This document shows positions 1 to 8,844 of a stretch of DNA of 64,000 nt, piece after piece. Below the pieces are notes generated by a model. The model was not told the DNA's origin, made no database searches, and saw only the letters and a program-made list of their open reading frames with translations. The position numbers and the translations under genes were made by a program. Position 1 is the first letter of the stretch, and the number at the start of each line of letters is the position of its first letter. The stretch covers positions 1,674,001 to 1,738,000 of the forward strand of contig NZ_LT635772.1 in the NCBI RefSeq assembly GCF_900128415.1, in the 5' to 3' direction. The DNA comes from Anaerococcus mediterraneensis. Lineage in GTDB: Bacteria; Bacillota; Clostridia; Tissierellales; Peptoniphilaceae.

Positions 1-658
1 CATCAAGGTTTTCATAAAGACCCTCAATAGATCCGTACTTTTGGATAAAGTCTAGGGCTCTTTTTTCGCCAATACCATCAACTCCTGGTATATTGTCTGA
101 CTTATCCCCCATAAGGCCCTTGACGTCTATAAGCTGTTTTGGACTTATCCCGTATTCTTCTTTTATTTTTTCAACAGTATATTCTACAGTATCGGAAACA
201 CCTTTTTTGGTCAGATATACAACCACATTATCATCTACAAGCTGGAGGTAGTCCCTATCTCCAGTTATAAGTACAGCCTTATCTCCCTTTTCTTGGGCCA
301 TCTGGGCGTAGGTACCTACTATATCATCAGCTTCAAAACCATCTAGGTCTGTATGCTTGATCCCCATAGAATCCAAAATATCTTTTAAAATCCCAAATTG
401 GTAGGAAAGCTCATTTGGAGTCTTGTCCCTATTGGCCTTGTAGTCCTTGAAATGTTCATTTCTAAAAGTCTTTGATGACCTATCAAAGGCCACTAAAACA
501 TAATCTGGTTTATATTTATCAAAGGCATTTTTGTACATGGTCAAAAAACCATATACGCCATTTGTCATCACTCCGTCATTGTTGGTCAAATTTGGAAGGG
601 CAAAAAAGGCCCTAAAAATCAAAGATGATCCATCAATCAACATTACAGTTTTGCTCAT
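1..658 (-). CDS. polA: DNA polymerase I, N-terminal 5' nuclease part (runs off the window)
   Basis: The reverse strand encodes about 219 residues from an ATG at 658 and stays open to the window edge. The fragment has the hallmarks of the Pol I 5'-3' exonuclease domain: an early LIDGSSLIFRAFFAL segment, FDRSSKTFRNEHFK, the metal-site motif GFEADDIVGT, LITGDRDYLQLV, and the helix-3-turn-helix GLMGDKSDNIPGV. In the cell this domain removes RNA primers and flaps during lagging-strand synthesis and repair. The polymerase domain lies beyond base 1. A GGAGAAA stretch precedes the start. Confidence 0.96.
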   Translation of the reverse strand, partial: MSKTVMLIDGSSLIFRAFFALPNLTNNDGVMTNGVYGFLTMYKNAFDKYKPDYVLVAFDRSSKTFRNEHFKDYKANRDKTPNELSYQFGILKDILDSMGIKHTDLDGFEADDIVGTYAQMAQEKGDKAVLITGDRDYLQLVDDNVVVYLTKKGVSDTVEYTVEKIKEEYGISPKQLIDVKGLMGDKSDNIPGVDGIGEKRALDFIQKYGSIEGLYENLD

Positions 659-737
659 CGTTTCTCCTTAAATTAATCAAATATCATAGATATCCTATCT
701 TATAGTATAACGTATTTCACGAAATTTTTAAAGAAAA

Positions 738-764
738 AAGGAAATATTACAAGAATATTTCCTT
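738..764. terminator. Hairpin terminator after the zinc-ribbon gene
   Basis: A perfect 11 bp inverted repeat (AAGGAAATATT, 5 nt loop, complement) is followed on the minus strand by a T-rich tract. It lies directly downstream of the small zinc-ribbon gene and upstream of polA, so it probably ends transcription of the former. Confidence 0.7.
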
Positions 765-771
765 AACTATA

Positions 772-990
772 TTAATTATCAAATTTCTTTTTTATCTTCT
801 CTATATATTCAGTGTCTATCCACTCTTCACTGTAGCCACAATCTCCACATAGGTACCTATCAACAGGGACTGCTGATTTTATAGATATACCTACCATAAT
901 ATTATTGCCAGTACCATAGGCTCCAGCATAACCAGGTATTTTGATAATATCACTTGACCCACACTTTGGACATTTATTAGTATTTTTCAT
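772..990 (-). CDS. Small zinc-ribbon protein (72 aa)
   Basis: The 72-residue product has two CxxC knuckles, CPKCGSSD near the N terminus and CGDCGY near residue 50, which together predict one zinc ribbon. An AAGGAG site sits 7 nt before the ATG. No catalytic domain is visible. Such single zinc-ribbon proteins are common and mostly uncharacterised, so no function is assigned. It is a single-gene unit with its own terminator. Confidence 0.75.
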   Translation of the reverse strand: MKNTNKCPKCGSSDIIKIPGYAGAYGTGNNIMVGISIKSAVPVDRYLCGDCGYSEEWIDTEYIEKIKKKFDN

Positions 991-1157
991 AAATTTCTCC
1001 TTATAAAATAATATACTAGAATATTTTTTGCCTACAAATTATAATAGAGAGTATGAAATGTTGGAAAAATATAATAGCTAAGACATATATAATCCTGGGA
1101 TTGAAAAAGTGATCTTGCAAAATAGATAAATCTATTCCGCTGATCAGCTTTCTAACT

Positions 1158-1802
1158 TTACATATTTAATTCACTTAACTTACCATTTTTCAAAACAAGA
1201 ACTTGGTCAGACAATATATCTATATCTTCCTTATTGTGGGAAGTGATAAGCATTGTTGATCCGCTATTTCTAACGTAAGACTTAATTATTTCCCTAAGTT
1301 CTACTACTCCTTCGTGATCCATACTATTAAAGGGTTCATCAAGGAGCAAGAGTTTCGGTTTCTCCATAAGAGCCTGGGCTATACCTAGTCTTTGAAGAAT
1401 GCCTAGGGAATAATTTTTTACCTTTACATCCTTATCTTGATATAAGGATACCTCTTTTAAAATCTCTTCAATATCTGCCTTGGTGATTTTCTTTTTAATA
1501 GCAGTTAATTGGTCTAAGTTTTCAAATCCTGTTAGGTTTGGTAAAAATCCTGGATGTTCAATTAGTAAACCCAAGTCAGCTGGTATAGCTCCATTTTTTC
1601 CAACCACTGTTTTATTAACTATAATTTTACCAGAAGATGCTTTCATTAAGCCTGAAATCAACTTAAATAAAACACTCTTTCAACACCCATTTGTTCCGAC
1701 AATTCCATATATTTTACAAGCTTTAAAATTATAGGAAATATCATCTATTACTTTCTTATTCCCAAAAGCTTTGGATACATTTTCTAACCTTATTAGGTCC
1801 AT
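1158..1802 (-). pseudogene. ABC transporter ATPase interrupted by a stop in Walker A
   Basis: The reading frame starts at 1802 (AGGAGGGGAG site just upstream) and would encode about 214 residues of a BcrA/NatA-type ATPase: LENVSKAFGN at the N terminus, then GTNGC-stop-KS where Walker A should read GxxGxGKS, a signature region SLGILQRLG, Walker B LLLLDEPF and an H-loop LITSHN. The stop is a TGA at 1680-1682 (codon 41) replacing the Walker A glycine, so one base change (GGA to TGA) explains it. The rest of the frame is intact, so the lesion is recent or is a sequencing error. The two upstream permease genes would be its partners. Confidence 0.85.
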
Positions 1803-1814
1803 AGTCTCCCCTCC

Positions 1815-2612
1815 TTACTCATTCTGATACTGCTTACTTACCTTTGGAAGGCTAATGTCTTTATTTTCAAATATTTTAAAATTCAATTTAAGCAAAATCA
1901 AATCTATACAAGCTAAAACTAACAACCTATAAATAAATTTTATCCCACGTCCATTAATTGAACTTGCTAATGAATAGAGGGAAAAATCTTTAATTATTTC
2001 CCCAAAAAATCCCAAACTCATTCCTGCCGCAATGATTAGGATGCTTGTATATATGACAAATACAAGGGCTTGTGGGATCCTAAATTGTATTAAAAGAGCA
2101 TGGACTAGGGAAAAGAAATATAGGAGCAAAACCTGCAAAATGACTAGCTTAAATATTTCCAAAATTATGTTATTCGTTTCAAAATTCCCCAGCAAATAAA
2201 GATTTGCGAATTCTTTTGTTGCTTGAGAAATATTAAATCCAAAATTTGAAGATCCTATCCCTACTATTAAGCAAAATAAACAAATACAACCCACATAATC
2301 TAAAAGGCTTTTAATAACTTTTGTATGTTTGTTTTTATAAAATTCTTTCCTATTTGTGTACCTTGTTAGGGTGAAGAATATATTTTGTTCAGCTGGACTT
2401 TGAATCATCAAAACAAAGCCTAATAAAAAAGGAAAAGTAAAATATCCAGTATAGGAGTCGTTAAACATTATTAGAATCATTTCCCCAAAGTTAAAATTCC
2501 CATACTTATATTTAAAGCTAATAAGCTGGCTAAAACTTGCAAGTATTGAACCTGCCACTAATAGATATATAAAGATAATATAGAATTTTTTTAAATCTTT
2601 ATATTTCTTCAT
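1815..2612 (-). CDS. ABC-2 type exporter permease (265 aa)
   Basis: A very hydrophobic 265-residue protein with about six predicted membrane segments and no soluble domain. It overlaps the end of the preceding permease by 14 nt and is followed after 12 nt by the ATPase frame, the usual order for a two-permease, one-ATPase ABC-2 exporter of the bacitracin/lantibiotic-immunity type. The substrate cannot be told from sequence. With the ATPase frame broken, this permease may now lack its motor. Confidence 0.7.
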   Translation of the reverse strand: MKKYKDLKKFYIIFIYLLVAGSILASFSQLISFKYKYGNFNFGEMILIMFNDSYTGYFTFPFLLGFVLMIQSPAEQNIFFTLTRYTNRKEFYKNKHTKVIKSLLDYVGCICLFCLIVGIGSSNFGFNISQATKEFANLYLLGNFETNNIILEIFKLVILQVLLLYFFSLVHALLIQFRIPQALVFVIYTSILIIAAGMSLGFFGEIIKDFSLYSLASSINGRGIKFIYRLLVLACIDLILLKLNFKIFENKDISLPKVSKQYQNE

Positions 2613-3402
2613 CGTTTTCTATATCCTTTTTAAATTTCAATAAAGATAAAACATAGGCTAGTAATAGGCTTATTAGCAGGTAGGAAATAATAAATACAGG
2701 AGTCATGCCTTGTACTCTTGACACATCAAATATTGCCATTGGTTCAAGCTTTGTAAGTCCAAGGAACATTGCAAATAAAGATCCTATTGTTGCTATAATA
2801 AAAGGTCCTATCCAAGCGATGAACTTATTTTTAATAAAATAAGACAAGGCAAGACCCACACTGCTATAACAAGCTCCTACAAACCCACAATGTAGAATTA
2901 TTGCCAATATATAAAGCAAGGCAGATTTATCTATAAGCTTCTTATAGGTGGAAACTCCTGTCATTCCCATATAGGCATCCATATTAAGGTCTTTGGAAAA
3001 AAACACAAAGCACCCTATATAAAATATGACCATACCAATAGCGAAAGTTATAAAAGATGTGAGAAAATTTATTATGAAGTTAGAATTGAAATATTTTTTA
3101 TATCCCATCCTTGCTACAAGATATTTCATCGTTCCACTCTTACTGTTTTCGACATGTTGGGCTGCAAAAGGAAGGGTTGCGATTAGAGGTGCTAAAATTA
3201 CAAGCAAAGACCTATCCCCGTTATATCCTTGTAAAAATGACATAAGGTAGTCGTGTTTAAAAAAATATTCCATTCCCTCTTCTATAAAGGCAGTTAAAGA
3301 AAATATCATAGAAAATAAAATAATGAGTATGGACAAGAAAAACTTTTTGCTTCTCATCACTCTTGAAATTACATTTATCCTATAAGACATATAACCCTCC
3401 AT
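2599..3402 (-). CDS. ABC-2 type exporter permease, first gene of operon (267 aa)
   Basis: This 267-residue membrane protein has about six hydrophobic segments, the first at residues 20-40. MEGYMSYRIN offers two starts; the internal methionine is nearer the conserved hydrophobic start, but the first has a plausible GGAGG overlap (TGGAGGGTTAT). It is co-directional with a second permease and an ATPase, forming a three-gene exporter operon. Probable role: export of, or immunity to, a peptide or drug; that is inference from the operon pattern. Confidence 0.7.
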   Translation of the reverse strand: MEGYMSYRINVISRVMRSKKFFLSILIILFSMIFSLTAFIEEGMEYFFKHDYLMSFLQGYNGDRSLLVILAPLIATLPFAAQHVENSKSGTMKYLVARMGYKKYFNSNFIINFLTSFITFAIGMVIFYIGCFVFFSKDLNMDAYMGMTGVSTYKKLIDKSALLYILAIILHCGFVGACYSSVGLALSYFIKNKFIAWIGPFIIATIGSLFAMFLGLTKLEPMAIFDVSRVQGMTPVFIISYLLISLLLAYVLSLLKFKKDIENDEEI

Positions 3403-3682
3403 TTATCAAAGTACTAACCTTTAAAGTCTTTAAAATCCATCATTATTAATCATAAATTTTTTTAAAAGTATTCTTGCACTTATACCACTCTACTTATTTT
3501 AAGAACCTTTCTACTATAATAACGAATGAGGAATAAAAATGTTACAAAACTTCATTTAAAATTTTTATAAAAATTTTAATAATTTATAGGTATAATAAAA
3601 ACTTAACATATCACGAAAAATAAATTTATACTTTAAAATTGAGCAGAAAAAAAGCGTTGGAATCCAACGCTTATAGTGTGTA

Positions 3683-3769
3683 TGGTGCCGGTGGTGGGAC
3701 TCGAACCCACACGCCCCGGAGGACAACAGATTTTGAGTCTGTCTCGTCTGCCAGTTCCGACACACCGGC
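3683..3769 (-). tRNA. tRNA-Leu, anticodon CAA
   Basis: An 87 nt cloverleaf on the minus strand begins GCCGGTGTG and ends CACCGGCACCA, so the acceptor stem pairs and CCA is encoded. The anticodon loop is CTCAAAA, giving anticodon CAA, which reads the leucine codon TTG. The T arm GTGGGTTCGAGTCCCAC is canonical, and the long variable arm is expected for tRNA-Leu. Confidence 0.96.
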
Positions 3770-3800
3770 CTAAATGCTTACCAGTATATTATAACACATT

Positions 3801-4358
3801 TTAGGCTCGATGCAAATTATTTTTTTCTATAATTTTTTTGTATTTTTCTGAGTGATAAATCTTTGTAGATAGGATCCCAATTATTATCCCCGCTACTGCT
3901 CCTGCCAATACATCTGTTGGGAAGTGTACATAGAGATATAATCTAGAAAAAGCCATAAGTATGGCTAGTATGTTTATAAAATACTTTAATAGTTTTTTCT
4001 TATCCATGAGATTTATTATAGTAGCCATTGTAAAGGCATAGGATGTATGGCCTGATGGGAAGGAGTTATCTGAAAGTTTGTGGACTAAAAGATCAGTAAA
4101 ACCTGCCACTTCGTAGGGTCTTGGTCTAGTCACTAGGTTTTTGATGAGGATATTTACCAGCAAAATATTTAGGATAAATCCTATTATCATTATTTTTCCT
4201 TCTTTTTTTAGGTCATCGCTTGATAAAAATATTATTATAAAGGCGATCCATATCAGGGATAGGTTGCCCGATGCTGATATGGTTACCATAAATTTATCTA
4301 GGGCCTCGCTCCTTATATTTTGTATGGTGTTTAGGATTGATAGCTCAAAGCCTGTCAT
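3801..4358 (-). CDS. PAP2-family membrane phosphatase
   Basis: The 185-residue product has five or six membrane segments and the three PAP2 signature blocks: KNLVTRPRP (about residue 70), SFPSGHTSYAF (about 98) and SRLYLYVHFPTDVLAG (about 138), including the catalytic histidines. The family dephosphorylates lipid phosphates such as undecaprenyl diphosphate or phosphatidate at the membrane surface; the exact substrate is not visible. It overlaps the stop of the upstream CapA-like gene, so the two are probably co-transcribed. Confidence 0.9.
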   Translation of the reverse strand: MTGFELSILNTIQNIRSEALDKFMVTISASGNLSLIWIAFIIIFLSSDDLKKEGKIMIIGFILNILLVNILIKNLVTRPRPYEVAGFTDLLVHKLSDNSFPSGHTSYAFTMATIINLMDKKKLLKYFINILAILMAFSRLYLYVHFPTDVLAGAVAGIIIGILSTKIYHSEKYKKIIEKNNLHRA

Positions 4359-5740
4359 TATTTAACCTCTGTATTTGCAGTTTCTAAAACCATATCGTAG
4401 GCTTGCTTGATTCTTGCCCTCTGGTTTTCATTGACCTCATCATAGTATTTGCCCCCATCTAAAAAATCTTCTGCTAGATAGGTTCTGATGGCTGTACCAT
4501 ACTTACTAGAGCTAGATCCTACCCAAAGCGGATGGACTTTATAATCTGCTATAGATTTGTGACCGTCATCTCCTACTTCTAGGTCTATTTCTAGACCTAT
4601 AGCCTGCTCTACCCTGATGTCATTGTTATTTTCTAGGGATTGGAAAGATACGAAATTTCCAAGGGCATAGGCTATGAGTCCTTCTCTACCGTCTTCTGCC
4701 TTGTATCTTTCTATAGGTTGGACAACGTGAGGATGGTTGCCTATGACTAGGTCTGCTCCCCAGTCGATCATTTTTCTGCCTAGGTTTATTTGGCTTTGGT
4801 CTGGATATGACTGGTATTCTATCCCCCAATGTGGATAGACAACTACAAAATCTGCTCCTTGGGACTTTGCAATCTTTATATCTTCTTTTATCTTGTCTTC
4901 ATTTGTTAAATAATTTAGGTTTTCGACTTCTTCTCTCGGTATAACCAAGTTTTCAAGTCCATTGGCCCCGTAGGTATAGGCTAAGAAGGTAAATTTCACC
5001 CCATTTATTTCTTTTTTTAGCATCTTATCAGACCCATCTTTCATAGATCCTACATAGTCAAGACCGGCTTCTTTGACAGCATCTATGGTTGTCAAAATTC
5101 CCTCTACATCTGTATCAAGCGAATGATTGTTGGCCGTGGAGACTATATCAAAACCAGCATCCTTTATTGCTGTTAGATAAGAAGCTGGAGTATTAAACCT
5201 AGGAAATCCTGCATAAGGCCTGTTTGGATTTGTAGTGGTTTCATAGTTGCCTATAGCTAGGTCAGAATCCTTTATAAAATCATTTATATAAACAAATTGG
5301 TCTGAAAAATCATAGCCACTCCCCCCTGCTCTATTTTGAGCTGTCTGAATCTGGACAGAGTGGGCCATGATATCACCAAAGGCCTTGAGTTTTACTTTTT
5401 TTATACCCTTTTCTGTTTTTTCCTTTTCGTCTAACTCTTCTTTTTCTTTTGAATTTTCCTTTTCGTCAGGATTTACTTTATCTTCTTTTTTTGATGACTC
5501 GTCATCTTCACTTGGATCATCAGAAGAAATATTTTCTTTCTTATCCGACTCTGACTCTTCTGTATCCTTGCTGGCCTCTAGGTTTCTTGATTCCTCTTGC
5601 TTTTGATAAGCATCCAGATTTTCTACAAGGTCAGCTACATTTACCGACTTCTTAACTTCACTATCTTTATCATTTGAACATGAGCTGGCCAAAAAAATAA
5701 AGGCCAAGCTCAATATTAATAACCATTTTTTCTTATTCAT
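4358..5740 (-). CDS. CapA-family lipoprotein (poly-gamma-glutamate-type metallophosphatase fold)
   Basis: The start at 5740 is preferred over an upstream in-frame ATG because GGGGGAG lies immediately upstream, giving 460 residues. The N terminus is a lipoprotein signal with lipobox LASSC. A 70-residue linker rich in E, K, S and D follows (about residues 30-120), then the CapA/PgsA domain: LKAFGDIMAH, IGNYET, STANNHSLD, VYPHWGIEY and IGNHPHVVQ, carrying the expected metal-site histidines and asparagines. The family acts outside the membrane in capsule or poly-gamma-glutamate assembly, but no capBC partners are present, so its role here is uncertain. Confidence 0.88.
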   Translation of the reverse strand: MNKKKWLLILSLAFIFLASSCSNDKDSEVKKSVNVADLVENLDAYQKQEESRNLEASKDTEESESDKKENISSDDPSEDDESSKKEDKVNPDEKENSKEKEELDEKEKTEKGIKKVKLKAFGDIMAHSVQIQTAQNRAGGSGYDFSDQFVYINDFIKDSDLAIGNYETTTNPNRPYAGFPRFNTPASYLTAIKDAGFDIVSTANNHSLDTDVEGILTTIDAVKEAGLDYVGSMKDGSDKMLKKEINGVKFTFLAYTYGANGLENLVIPREEVENLNYLTNEDKIKEDIKIAKSQGADFVVVYPHWGIEYQSYPDQSQINLGRKMIDWGADLVIGNHPHVVQPIERYKAEDGREGLIAYALGNFVSFQSLENNNDIRVEQAIGLEIDLEVGDDGHKSIADYKVHPLWVGSSSSKYGTAIRTYLAEDFLDGGKYYDEVNENQRARIKQAYDMVLETANTEVK

Positions 5741-5866
5741 TAAAACTCCCCCCATTTACATCAAGCTATATTATACTACTTTTAGCCCATACTTACATTA
5801 GCTTATAGTGAATATAAAATATTTTATAATATAATATATGGGTAAATGTAAATTAAGGAGTAATAA

Positions 5867-6286
5867 ATGGTATTTAGTGATTATTTTGATATAGAGATAC
5901 GAGAAATAGACCTGGATAATCTCATTTTGAGGGCAAAGTTTAAAGATTCATATATGAATGAAATAGGGGCAATCCACGGAGGTGTCCTTATGACACTGGC
6001 TGACAACGCCTCAGGATATGCGGCATCAGCCAAAAAATATCTAGCACCAACCCTATCGATGAATCTTAATTTTCTAAGACCAATGATGGAAACAGAGTAT
6101 ATCTACGCAAGGGCCAAGGTTATAAAAAGGGGTAAGAGAATCATAACAGTAGACTGCGAAGTCTATGGAGATGACGAGAAAATTTGTGCCATAACCAGGG
6201 CAGAATTTGCCGTTATTTCTGACAAACTCAAAGAAAGTGGGTCTGGCAAAATGTCTTTTTCTAAGGGAAAAATGAAAAGATTCTAA
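5867..6286 (+). CDS. PaaI-like hotdog-fold thioesterase
   Basis: The 139-residue protein carries the PaaI/YdiI block IGAIHGGVLMTLADNASGYA (residues 29-48) and a second hotdog strand set, TLSMNLNFLRPM. The HGG motif and following acidic residue are typical of acyl-CoA thioesterases. AAGGAG lies 8 nt before the start. It is transcribed away from the CapA-like gene. Its substrate is unknown. Confidence 0.88.
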   Translation: MVFSDYFDIEIREIDLDNLILRAKFKDSYMNEIGAIHGGVLMTLADNASGYAASAKKYLAPTLSMNLNFLRPMMETEYIYARAKVIKRGKRIITVDCEVYGDDEKICAITRAEFAVISDKLKESGSGKMSFSKGKMKRF

Positions 6287-6344
6287 TTTTAGATAAATAC
6301 TTGTATCAATTAAGTAAAATTCTGGCATGTTAATAGGAATAATT

Positions 6345-7244
6345 ATGAGAAAGATATTATTTATTATAAACTCAAAGGCTGGTAAGACAGAATTTGATAT
6401 AAAAAAAGAAGAAATAGAAGATACTTTTAGAAAAGTCGGCAGGCTCTCTGAGATAGAGGTGGTTTATACTAAATACAAAAACCACACCAAATATCTGATA
6501 GATGCCTTTGACGAGATGGACTATGATGAAAAGATTGTCATAATCTGTGGCGGAGATGGCTCTTTGAATGAACTTGTCAATGTAGCCTATGGTAAAAATA
6601 TGGCACTCGGACTCATACCAACTGGTACTGGCAATGATTTTGCCAAAAATTTTGACTATTCAAATTTCACACTGGATAGGCTCCTAGATTTTCATATAAA
6701 GCCAATCGACCTAATAAAGGTCAATGATTTTTATTCTATAAATGTCACAAGCCTAGGTTTTGATACCCAAGTTCTAGAAAAGGCCTATGAATACCTGGAA
6801 AAAAATCCAAGGCTTGGCAAAAAAGCCTATATTAAGTCAGTACTTTATAATCTGTCCTCTTTGACCTACGAGAATTTGGATTTCGACCTGAAGCTTGCTG
6901 ATGGGTCACCTTTTAGGATAAGAGGCAATTATCTGATTTCAGCCTTGTGCAACGGGGGCTACTATGGATCTGGTTTCAACCCAGCTCCAGAGGCTAAAAT
7001 CGATGATGGCTACCTAAACCTAGTTTTGGCCCAAAAAATCCCTAGCCTAATCTTGCCATCCCTTATTGTAAAATACAAAAAAGGACTCCACCATTCAAGC
7101 AAATACCTAAACGAGATCAAAGTCAGATCAGGAAGGATAAGGTCAAAAACAGAATTTTTGGCAAACGCTGATGGAGAAATTTTCAAAACCAAAGAAATAA
7201 ACTTCAGAATAATCCCAAAAGCTATCAATTGGGTGTGTTTCTAA
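6345..7244 (+). CDS. Diacylglycerol/lipid kinase of the DagK/YegS family
   Basis: I place the start at the second in-frame ATG (6345), behind TAGGAAT and immediately before the family start MRKILFIINSKAGK; the upstream ATG at 6327 has no ribosome site. The product (299 aa) has the nucleotide-binding block IICGGDGSLNELVNV and GLIPTGTGNDFAKNF, followed by the C-terminal beta domain with NGGYYGSGFNPAPEA. These enzymes phosphorylate diacylglycerol or related lipids at the membrane for phospholipid recycling. Confidence 0.92.
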   Translation: MRKILFIINSKAGKTEFDIKKEEIEDTFRKVGRLSEIEVVYTKYKNHTKYLIDAFDEMDYDEKIVIICGGDGSLNELVNVAYGKNMALGLIPTGTGNDFAKNFDYSNFTLDRLLDFHIKPIDLIKVNDFYSINVTSLGFDTQVLEKAYEYLEKNPRLGKKAYIKSVLYNLSSLTYENLDFDLKLADGSPFRIRGNYLISALCNGGYYGSGFNPAPEAKIDDGYLNLVLAQKIPSLILPSLIVKYKKGLHHSSKYLNEIKVRSGRIRSKTEFLANADGEIFKTKEINFRIIPKAINWVCF

Positions 7245-7250
7245 AAGAAA

Positions 7251-7282
7251 AAAGGACTTAGAATAATTATTCTAAGTCCTTT
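7251..7282. terminator. Bidirectional terminator between convergent genes
   Basis: AAAGGACTTAGAATA and its complement form a near-perfect palindromic stem flanked by A-rich and T-rich tracts, between the lipid kinase (+) and the symporter (-). It can act in both directions. Confidence 0.9.
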
Positions 7283-7298
7283 TTATATTTATTATTAT

Positions 7299-8615
7299 CT
7301 AAAATGACACCTGGAATTTTATGGCTACAAAACATAAAATTATTGCCATAGGTACAAAAACGTACCTACCCATATTATGCCAGATATTTTTATACTTATT
7401 TCCTAAATTTTTATTTACTTCTCCTAGGAGGTCATCTTTCTTTATGACCCAGAACCAGGTTATCGCACCTATAATAGCGCTTATAGGTAGGATATAAATT
7501 GTCACTATATCCATCCATGGTCCCCATTTGCTGATTGGTTCTAAAAATATCCCTACAAGGTAAATTATTGCGATTAATACGATAAGTAGGAGATTTCTAC
7601 TAATTTTTTCAAACCTATATAAAATTGCATCTGCTAAGGCCTCTATCATAGATTGTATGGATGATATGCCTGCAAAAACAATTGCTAAAAATAAAATTAT
7701 AGCAAAAAATCTACCTAATGGCATTGCCTTTAGGGCTTCTGGTAGGACTACAAAAATCAGTTTTGGACCAGATGCTGGCGAAAATCCATAAGCAAAACAA
7801 GCAGGTATCATAACAAAGGCTGATATCATAGCAGCTAGTGTATCAAGGCCTGCAACAGTTGTTGATGCCTTTACAACATCCTCATCATCTGATAAATATG
7901 ACCCATAAACAACCATCACAGATCCCACTAGAGAAAGCGAGAAGAATGCTTGTCCCATTGCTGCAATCCATGTCCTAAAATCTAATAATTTTTCCATATC
8001 CATTTTGAATATAAATTTATATCCGTCAAAAGATCCAGGTAAAAATGCGATTCTTATAGCTAGTACCAAAAATAAAACAAAAAATAAGGGCATTATAAAT
8101 TTATTTGTTTTTTCAATCCCCTTGGTTTCATAGGCTAGGGAAAAATATACCACTATCAAAAGTATTAGATGGGGAATAATTACAGCAAAATCATTTGTAG
8201 ATATGGACTCAAACCAGGCTGCGCTATCTACTGCAAATAATTGACCAGATATAGAATCAAAAAGTGCTTTTAAAACATATGTAATAACTACCGCATAGCC
8301 TATGGCAAGAAGTCCTACCCCTATCATAGGTATCCACCTTAGAATTTGACCAACTTTGCCCTTGGATCTTGACTCCCAAGCTTTTTTGTAGACATCCATT
8401 GGGCCTGACTTATACATCCTACCAACAGCATTTTCTGCTGCAAGGCCTACCCTGCCAAATAAAAATACAAATAATAGGTAAGGAAGCAAAAAGGCAAAAC
8501 CCCCATTGGCTCCTAGTTTGTAAGGAAAGGCCCAAACATTGGCAAGTCCGACAGCCGATCCTACGCAGGCCATAACAAAGCCCCATTTAGAACTAAATTT
8601 ATTTCTTTTTTCCAT
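7299..8615 (-). CDS. Sodium:neurotransmitter symporter (NSS) family transporter
   Basis: The start at 8615 is chosen because TTGGAGAAA precedes it and the product then begins MEKRNKFSSKWGF, matching the family start; about 438 residues. GSAVGLANVWAFPYKLGANG forms the first membrane helix with its unwound substrate and sodium site, and about eleven further hydrophobic segments follow, as in LeuT-type transporters. It probably imports an amino acid or related amine with sodium. It is a single-gene unit. Confidence 0.92.
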   Translation of the reverse strand: MEKRNKFSSKWGFVMACVGSAVGLANVWAFPYKLGANGGFAFLLPYLLFVFLFGRVGLAAENAVGRMYKSGPMDVYKKAWESRSKGKVGQILRWIPMIGVGLLAIGYAVVITYVLKALFDSISGQLFAVDSAAWFESISTNDFAVIIPHLILLIVVYFSLAYETKGIEKTNKFIMPLFFVLFLVLAIRIAFLPGSFDGYKFIFKMDMEKLLDFRTWIAAMGQAFFSLSLVGSVMVVYGSYLSDDEDVVKASTTVAGLDTLAAMISAFVMIPACFAYGFSPASGPKLIFVVLPEALKAMPLGRFFAIILFLAIVFAGISSIQSMIEALADAILYRFEKISRNLLLIVLIAIIYLVGIFLEPISKWGPWMDIVTIYILPISAIIGAITWFWVIKKDDLLGEVNKNLGNKYKNIWHNMGRYVFVPMAIILCFVAIKFQVSF

Positions 8616-8792
8616 TTTTTCTCCAATCATTGATAATTTCTCTATAAAATAATAAATCAATATATTAATTATAATGATTATTGGCTAATAATCAAGGATA
8701 CTTAACAAATTCTATTGAAGATTTATATTTTTTTCTAAATTATAAATAATACTCACTTTTTTTCTAAGTCATTTCTTTGTATTTAAATAAAA

Positions 8793-8821
8793 AAAGCAAG
8801 GCTAAAGATTTACCTCGCTTT
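8793..8821. terminator. Terminator after the VirD4-like operon
   Basis: An imperfect stem (AAAGC/GCTTT, one mismatch, then AGG/CCT) is followed by a T run on the minus strand, 24 nt past the stop of the last gene of the four-gene operon. Confidence 0.6.
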
Positions 8822-8844
8822 TTTATACGAAATCATATTAGGAT

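Noticed and set aside
1158..1802. The TGA at 1,680-1,682 could mean that TGA encodes glycine or another amino acid in this organism.
   Set aside because: TGA serves as a normal stop elsewhere in the window, including the recombinase at 57,373, so recoding of the whole genome is not supported.
3565..3765. A 66-codon frame on the minus strand.
   Set aside because: It overlaps the tRNA-Leu gene almost entirely; its first residues are translated tRNA sequence.
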